Shown: piece after piece, positions 19,411 through 24,031 of the stretch
How positions within the stretch are numbered: the first letter of the stretch is position 1
How the letters are laid out: every line of letters starts with the position of its first letter
Assembly (NCBI RefSeq): GCF_001949145.1
Contig: NW_019091622.1
Location: forward strand, 1 to 24,031
Direction of reading: 5' to 3'
Length of the DNA: 24,031 bases
Origin: Acanthaster planci
Taxonomy: Eukaryota > Echinodermata > Asteroidea > Valvatida > Acanthasteridae
Position numbers and translations under genes: made by a program
Notes under the pieces: generated by a model
Told to the model about the DNA's origin: nothing
Seen by the model: only the letters and a program-made list of their open reading frames with translations
Databases searched by the model: none

Positions 19411-19890
19411 CTCTTTATTATATACGCGTTTTTTAAAAATGTCTAACTCGCTTAAAATTTTGCCGATTTTATTCAAGAGCTCACCTCGATCGTTTTTAAC
19501 AGAAAAGGTCAATTCACTGATGTTTCTGTGTATTAACTTTTTGGGCGTTTTACACGTTGAAGTGCAAGGCTCGGTAGCAATCACGTATAGCAAATCTAAA
19601 GACTGCTCGTTATAAAAGTTGTCAAATGTATTTAATTGTTTGCAATGAATAAACGCGAGTTTCAAGGGATTTAAATCGTACTTACCTTCATAAATAACGT
19701 TGGGTAAAAGTTTTATTTTGGATAAGTTCAATAGCTTAGAGACTTCTTTACCTAGTCGCAACTTGAGATTGGGGTCCGTAATGGCCAAAGTCACCCTTTT
19801 AGATTCTGAGTGAACCTTAAAAGAAACGCCTAGAATCGAGTCTAACAAAAAGTGAAACCAGTCCATGTTATAATAACCGGGGATACCGCG
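19411..19890 (-). pseudogene. Probable Polinton structural protein, N-terminus lost
   Basis: The open frame reads GYYNMDWFHFLLDSILGVSFKV upstream of and through the ATG at 19866, then VTLAITDPNLKLRLGKEVSK, NLSKIKLLPNVIYEGKYDLNPLKLAFIHC, LDLLYVIATEP, ISELTFSVKNDRGELL and GKILSELDIFKK. The pattern GYY...L...., a beta-strand series, D(L)NPL...F.HC and .LL.VI..EP matches a family of Polinton proteins that I tentatively take to be virion components (minor capsid/penton-like). It currently runs on into MTTNVYIR of the next gene; the original stop was probably near 19415, where TATAATAA occurs in another frame. The N-terminal part, upstream of 19890, is missing or scrambled. Confidence 0.5.
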
Positions 19891-20335
19891 ATGCTTCCTG
19901 TTTGACCCTCGGGTAATGGTTGGGATGGGCTTCGAGAATGAAGTCTATCGTATACAGGTTCTGTTAGCCCCGTCAAAAAAGTCTTTTAGTTAATTCTCTT
20001 CTAGGTCTCGTGGGTTGTACGGGGGAGTTTGTTGTAGGTCGAGTTGGAGGATTCCCTTCATAAATTTCATCCAAGGCTTGTCTTTGCCCCCAGTCGTCTG
20101 AATTAAAACAAGCCACGCAATATATACATCTACCGCAATCGTCCCAAGTGGAGCAGTCATTACATCTTGTGCAGTCGTTACATTCGTGACAATCGTGGCA
20201 TTCTTTACAATCGGTACATTTGCATAAACGGTTGGAATTTAAACTACGAAAGCAATCGTACGAATCTATCAAGTCAATTAAATTTCTCGTGTCTTTGAAA
20301 AAATAACAATTCACGTTCGTTGTATGGTCTATCAT
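19872..20335 (-). CDS. Cys-rich protein of the Polinton right end
   Basis: The frame from ATG 20335 starts MIDHTTNVNCYFFKDTRNL and then has a dense cluster CKCTDCKECHDCHECNDC, CTRCNDCSTWDDCGRCIYC, mostly CxxC spaced, giving at least six potential metal-binding pairs. A Pro/Thr-rich tail (PPTRPTTNSPVQPTRP) follows to a stop at 19973-19975. The same frame continues after two stops with LYTIDFILEAHPNHYPRVKQ to 19872, so the original protein may have been longer. It is the outermost gene before the terminal region and is divergent from the end. No family recognised; zinc binding is inferred from spacing. Confidence 0.5.
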
Positions 20336-20718
20336 ATCCTTTTATATGGTTTCTATTTATTTTTCTCATTTTTTTCTATCGACTTGACATGTTCTTTTAT
20401 ATATTGTTATTTTTATATATAGTCCATTTATTTAAGGCGGTTGTAAACTGAGAGAAGTCACGAGTTCAGGCCGGGCAAGTCGAGACTTGTAGCGACCGGG
20501 AAAACGAGGGGAAATCCCCTTTTTTGTTTGAGAGTCACGGGGTCAAAGGTCTAGGTTGTTTATGCGAGGTCTGTGCAGACTGGCGCACGTCACAAGTTGT
20601 TGACAAAAAGTGCGCCCGGGTCGAAAGGTCAAGGTGAATGAAGTGGGAAACCCCAGCGCGGGTGGGTGAAAGAGGGTGACAGGGGTGAAAGGGGAGGTGG
20701 TCTTGAACTGTCCTATCC
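20336..20718. repeat. Right terminal region of the Polinton (single terminal repeat)
   Basis: No gene. 20336-20445 is very AT-rich with TATATA runs and is a plausible promoter for the minus-strand Cys-rich gene. 20446-20718 is G-rich on the + strand (GGGTGGGTGAAAGAGGG, GGGGTGAAAGGGGAGG) and ends CCTATCCCTACTACT. A short hairpin AGGGGAAATCCCCT lies near 20508-20521. An ACT end fits Polinton termini. The matching inverted copy is absent at the left end, so calling it a terminal repeat is inference. Confidence 0.55.
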
Positions 20719-20732
20719 CTACTACTCAAGTA

Positions 20733-22245
20733 GGTATTGATAAAATAATTCTGAGTGGGGAGTTGAACTGGACAGCCTGTTTGAACGTACTTGTGTGGAC
20801 TTGAATCAAGAACAACAAAACAAGTTCAAAGAATTACTTGAAAAGTATTATGATGTGTTTTCTGAAAGAAGAGAACTTGGACGTACTAATGTAGTTTCTC
20901 ATACAATAGAAACAGGCGATGCTCGACCCAAACGTCAGCCTGCTCGGCATTTACCATAACATCAAAGAGAAGAAGCTCAGCAACAGGTAACAGGAATGCT
21001 TGAAAAGGAAATAATTTCACCATCTAACAGTCCTTGAGTAAGCCCTGCCGTCTTGGTTAGAAAAAAATATGAGACCATACGTTTTTGCATAGATTATAGA
21101 AAAATGAACAAAGTCACATTGAGGGATGCTTACCCATTACCTAGAATTGACGATAGCTTCGATGCATTGTCGGGAACTGAAGGGTTTTCATCGTTAGATC
21201 TTGCTAGTGGGTATTGGCAGGTTGAAGTGGACCCCAGGCATAAATGTAATACTGCCTTTACCACTGGCATGGGTCTCTACGAGTACAACGTTATGCCATT
21301 CGTACTCTGCAATGCTCCTCGTACCTTTGAGCGATTGATGGAATTGGTCTTATCTGGGTTGCATTGGCAAACTTGCCTTTTATATTTGGATGATATACTG
21401 GTCTATGCTTCGTCATTTGATGAGCATATCAAACGATTAAGTGAAGTTTTTGATAGACTCGAAGCAGCAGGTTTGAAATTGAAACTAAAGAAATGTTTTT
21501 TGTTGAAATGTCTAAGTTCTGTACTTGGGATATATGGTTTCTAACAAAGGTGTGTCCACTGATTCAGAGAAAGTTAGTAAAGTGGGAGATTGGCCTGTAC
21601 CTACCTGTTTGGCTGATGTTCAAAGTTTTCTAGGGCTTTGTTCCTATTTCCTATTATTGGCGTTTTATTGCAAATTTTGCAAGAATTGCTGCACCACTTC
21701 ACAAGCTAACACATAAAAATGTTAAATTTAAATGGACAGTGGAGTTTGAAGAGGCTTTCCAGCGACTAAAAAGTTGCTGATTTCCGCTGACATTCTTGCT
21801 TTCCTAATTTTTCAGAGCCATTTATTTTGGATACTGATGCTAGCTGTGAAGGCATTGGAGGGGTACTTTCACAAATGCAAAATGGTCAGGAACGAGTTAC
21901 TTGTTATGGAAGTCGAAAGTTATCTAAGAGTGAATGTAACTACAGTGTAACAAAGAACGAATTGGTGGCTGTTGTGCATTTTGTAAAGTACTTCAAACAT
22001 TACTTGTATGATCGAAAATTAAAATAAGAACGGACCATGGGTCACTGTGGTGGCTTAGTAATTTCAACGAAGTAGAGGGGCAGTTGGCACGTTGGATGGA
22101 AACTTTGAGTTAGTAATGAAATCGAGTACAGACCAGGTCCAAGACACAAAAATGCCGATGCCTTGTCAAGAGTACCAAATAATGATAATTTACCAACTTT
22201 TTCTTGTTCTGTTGTTGCAGGCTGTGACCACAAAGAACTGCGCAA
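20733..22245 (+). pseudogene. pol: Gypsy element 1: reverse transcriptase and RNase H (continuation of pol)
   Basis: Begins LDSLFERTCVDLNQEQQNKF and KYYDVFS, the linker just before Gypsy RT. RT blocks: FCIDYRKMNKVT, YPLPRIDD, FSSLDLASGYWQ, YNVMPF(V)LCNAPRTFERLM and YLDDILVY (21385-21410). In the usual MPFGL motif Gly is Val here. After slips at 21537, 21640 and 21770 come LGLCSYF, RFIANFARIAAPL and RNase H with ILDTDASCEGIGGVLSQ (21822-21872), YGSRKLSKSE, ELVAVV and, at 22130-22180, RPGPRHKNADALSR. Several stops and slips. The integrase that should follow is missing: another element starts at about 22268. With LTR, gag and protease at 4180-6083 it makes one Gypsy element split by the Polinton. 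Confidence 0.88.
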
Positions 22246-22267
22246 CGTTCTGATTTGGACTTGGCAC

Positions 22268-22397
22268 TGTCTAGGAAAGAGTTATAGCGCCCTCCTCTGT
22301 TCAAATGTGGTGTGGAAGACAGGCACAATATAGACATGGCAGACATCGCAGTCGTTGTGGAGTGTCCTTATTTTGTTAAGCCTTAGAACCCATAACA
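22268..22397 (+). mobile_element. Short 5' LTR of Gypsy element 2 (Mag-like)
   Basis: The sequence from TGTCTAGGAAAG to CCCATAACA is bounded on the right by a clear primer-binding site and on the left by the end of Gypsy 1 homology. TG...CA ends and about 130 bp would suit the short LTRs of Mag-type elements. The start is a guess, since the 3' LTR is outside the window. Confidence 0.4.
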
Positions 22398-22414
22398 TGG
22401 TGTCAGAAGTGAAC
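22398..22414 (+). promoter_or_regulatory. Primer-binding site of Gypsy element 2
   Basis: TGGTGTCAGAAGTGAAC abuts the CA end of the LTR. ATGGTGTCAGAAGTG-type sites are common in Gypsy elements. A leader of 211 bases without coding signs separates it from gag. Confidence 0.65.
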
Positions 22415-22625
22415 TGATATATTGAGAAAATATCCGAGACTTGATTGAGCTTAACTTAGTGTTGGAGTAGCCAGCCTTCAACCGAGAACAAGAGAGGTTT
22501 TTTCGGGGGTAAGTCAACAACACTTCCGAAATTACAGTGTAATGTGCGATAGTACACGAGCATTGCTACGTAGGTGCATGCATTCTCGACACACGCATAT
22601 TGAATAACGACACAAACGACTTTGC

Positions 22626-23522
22626 ATGATGGCGGCTTATCAAATTCCACCGCCGGAGGCCATGAACTGTAAAGGGAGCGATCTTGCTAATAACTGGAAC
22701 TTTTTCAGAGAAAGTTTTGAGGACTATTGCAAAGCAGTAGAACTAGATAAAAAGGATGAAACAATCCAAGTGGCTACTCTGAAAAGTGTGATGGGAAAAG
22801 AGTGCAAGAATATTCTGAAGCAGCTTCAGCTCACAGATGACGAGATGAAAAGCCACAAAACAATTCTCGATAAGCTACAGGCACATTTTGCACCAAGCAG
22901 AAATGTACTGTATGAGAGATATCAGTTTCATACTGCTGATCAACAGCCGAATGAGACCATAGATCAGTATGTCATTCGCTTACGGCAGTTAGCAGAGAAA
23001 TGCAAATTTGGTCAGCTAGAAACAGAGATGATCCAAGACCAGCTTGTTCTTGGAACTAGAGATAAAGCAGCAAGAGCGAGGCTCTTCAGAGAAAAAGAAT
23101 GTGATCTGAAGAGAGCGATTGAAGCCCTCAGAATCAGTGAGCTGACACAAGAACAGCTCAAGCAGATTGATGTGCCACAAACAGAAACCATGCATGCCGT
23201 AAAGAAACGAGAGAGCACAAAAGCAAAGAGCGCCAACAAATCAAAGCCTAAAGACCCCAAGAAGCCCAAGACACTGAAATCTTGTAAGTACTGTGGATTT
23301 TCCCATGAGTGGGACAAGAAGAAATGTCCTGCCTGTGGAAAGAAATGTGGAAAGTGTGGGAAAATGAACCACTTCCAGTCAGTATGCAGATGGAGAGAAA
23401 CACAGAAAAGATTGCACGTAATGCAAGAAGTATCATCAGAAAGTGATACAGACGAGTCTATTTTTGGTGTGCAACTACTTGAGGCTATCAGCAGCGGCCA
23501 CAAAGTGCTTAGGACCATTTAG
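22626..23522 (+). CDS. gag: Gag polyprotein of Gypsy element 2, open over 298 codons
   Basis: Start at ATG 22626 (a second ATG follows directly at 22629). N-terminal two-thirds is a helical capsid-like domain: NNWNFFRESFEDYCKAV, ATLKSVMGKECKNIL, LDKLQAHFAPSRNVLYERY, ETIDQYVIRLRQLAEKC and LVLGTRDKAARARLF. A Lys-rich linker (about residues 190-215) precedes two zinc motifs: CKYCGFSHEWDKKKC and CGKCGKMNHFQSVC (about residues 219-253). No stop or frameshift, in contrast to every other gene here, so this element is young. The present stop TAG at 23520-23522 includes the first base of the inverted-repeat element; before that insertion it would have been TAA at the same place. Confidence 0.9.
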   Translation: MMAAYQIPPPEAMNCKGSDLANNWNFFRESFEDYCKAVELDKKDETIQVATLKSVMGKECKNILKQLQLTDDEMKSHKTILDKLQAHFAPSRNVLYERYQFHTADQQPNETIDQYVIRLRQLAEKCKFGQLETEMIQDQLVLGTRDKAARARLFREKECDLKRAIEALRISELTQEQLKQIDVPQTETMHAVKKRESTKAKSANKSKPKDPKKPKTLKSCKYCGFSHEWDKKKCPACGKKCGKCGKMNHFQSVCRWRETQKRLHVMQEVSSESDTDESIFGVQLLEAISSGHKVLRTI

Positions 23523-23906
23523 ACCCGGTTTGAAAAGGGCCCCCCGGTAAGCTCGCCCGGTTGCAAAAACCCCTTTCATACCGGCCTGGCTACCGGCCTG
23601 GGATGCTGGACTGGTTGTTGATCTCGAACTTCTTCATCCTGGGGTGTATTGTTTGCAAGTATTGGTACATGTTATCTATCCCAGAAGGAACCTGCTTGTG
23701 GTTTTTAATCCTTCAGCTCTATACAATGTTTACACTTATCCGCTTAGACCCCTATTCATCTGTGCAAGCATGTTGGGGGAAGCCTTTCATCAGGGACTTT
23801 GAAATGCCAATGTGCAGACAGGCCTTATACCGGCCTAGAGTAGGCTGAATACTGGGCAGGCATTATACCAGGTAGGCTACCGGGGGGGCCCTTTTCAAAC
23901 CGGGTC
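23522..23906. mobile_element. 385-bp terminal-inverted-repeat element (MITE-like)
   Basis: Left end GACCCGGTTTGAAAAGGGCC and right end GGCCCTTTTCAAACCGGGTC are inverted copies, continuing inward through CCCCGGTA (about 28 bp). TA lies on both sides, so a TA target duplication is one reading. However the flanks also mirror each other: ACCATTTA on the left and TAAATGGT on the right, which would extend the repeat to about 38 bp with no duplication. The inside has further GGCCTGG/CCGG repeats near both ends. The open frame 23561-23848 has no recognisable domain, so this is nonautonomous. Confidence 0.85.
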
Positions 23907-23908
23907 TA

Positions 23909-24031
23909 AATGGTCGCCGTCCCCTACGGTTCCGCTGACATTCAGTTCAGAGCCTGGCGAGATAAGCATTCAGTGCCAGATTGACACAGGGGCAACTTGC
24001 AACGTGATGTCATTTGACACCCTGTGTGACA
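23909..24031 (+). CDS. pol: Start of Gypsy element 2 protease (partial, runs off window)
   Basis: The frame WSPSPTVPLTFSSEPG leads into ISIQCQIDTGATCNVMSFDT, where IDTGAT is the aspartic protease active site. It is in the +1 frame relative to gag. Joined across the inverted-repeat element, this frame is open back into the gag end, so gag and pol overlapped and pol probably needed a frameshift for expression. Partial at the window edge. Confidence 0.8.

Larger units (their letters stand above)
6084..20718. mobile_element. Polinton/Maverick virus-like transposon, degraded, inserted in Gypsy pol
   Basis: Gene content defines it: protein-primed-type PolB, retrovirus-like DDE integrase, FtsK/A32-type packaging ATPase, a capsid-like protein and several accessory genes that recur in Polintons. 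Both ends abut halves of one Gypsy pol gene. The right end is ...CCCTACTACT near 20718; Polinton termini usually read AGT...ACT with long inverted repeats and a 6-bp duplication. No inverted copy of the right end exists near 6084, so the left terminal repeat is deleted. Length is 14.6 kb including about 3.5 kb of later LTR insertions. The adenain-like protease expected of the family was not found. Limits at both ends are approximate. Confidence 0.9.

Noticed and set aside
6084-20718. An integrated virus or virophage rather than a Polinton
   Set aside because: PolB with an N-terminal extension plus a retrovirus-like integrase and right end in ACT fit Polinton/Maverick best; virophage-specific genes were not seen. 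The distinction is one of degree.
23012-23518. 168-codon minus-strand open frame opposite gag 2
   Set aside because: It is the antisense shadow of an intact gag with zinc motifs; its Ser/Phe/Leu-rich composition is what antisense Lys/Glu/Arg codons produce.
23561-23848. 95-codon open frame inside the inverted-repeat element
   Set aside because: No transposase motif, short, and starts within the GC-rich terminal repeat; the element looks nonautonomous.

Overview
This window is a stack of decayed, nested mobile elements from an animal genome, most likely a marine invertebrate. I see no convincing host gene. Evidence for this origin is the co-occurrence of a DIRS-like tyrosine-recombinase retroelement, two Gypsy-type LTR elements (one with a very short LTR), a Polinton/Maverick and a small palindromic-ended DNA transposon. 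The genus cannot be read from the sequence.

Layout. (1) 1-4179: remains of a DIRS-like element on the + strand, with a reverse transcriptase (RT) and RNase H region cut in two by a 1.5 kb insertion (873-2394, flanked by 5-bp repeats), a decayed spacer, a 36-bp minisatellite, and the N-terminal part of a tyrosine recombinase. (2) 4180-6083: 5' LTR (with 95-bp tandem repeats), primer-binding site, gag and protease of a Gypsy element. (3) about 6084-20718: a Polinton/Maverick virus-like transposon that separates this Gypsy protease from its RT. (4) 20733-22245: the rest of the Gypsy pol gene (RT and RNase H). (5) about 22268-24031: start of a second Gypsy-type (Mag-like) element with primer-binding site, an intact 298-codon gag, and the start of the protease. 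A 385-bp terminal-inverted-repeat element sits exactly between its gag and protease.

The Polinton is the main content. On the + strand it carries a protein-primed-type DNA polymerase B, a capsid-like protein, a packaging ATPase, a Cys/His-repeat protein with an HNH-like C-terminus, and an unassigned protein. On the - strand it carries a DDE integrase (truncated), an unassigned protein of about 283 codons, a membrane/coiled-coil protein, a probable structural protein, and a Cys-rich protein. Together these would replicate (PolB), integrate (INT), and package (ATPase, capsid) an element that resembles a small dsDNA virus. This copy is dead: nearly every gene has frameshifts, the integrase has lost its N-terminal half, the left terminal repeat is absent, and no adenain-type protease was found. 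Three LTR-type insertions with exact target-site duplications (TAAA, ATCAG, GTCTG) cut two of its genes; removing them on paper restores continuous homology, which fixes their boundaries to the base.

Inferred order of events: DIRS first, then Gypsy into the DIRS recombinase, then Polinton into Gypsy pol, then three LTR insertions into the Polinton. Separately, the second Gypsy element joined the 3' end of the first, and the inverted-repeat element entered that.
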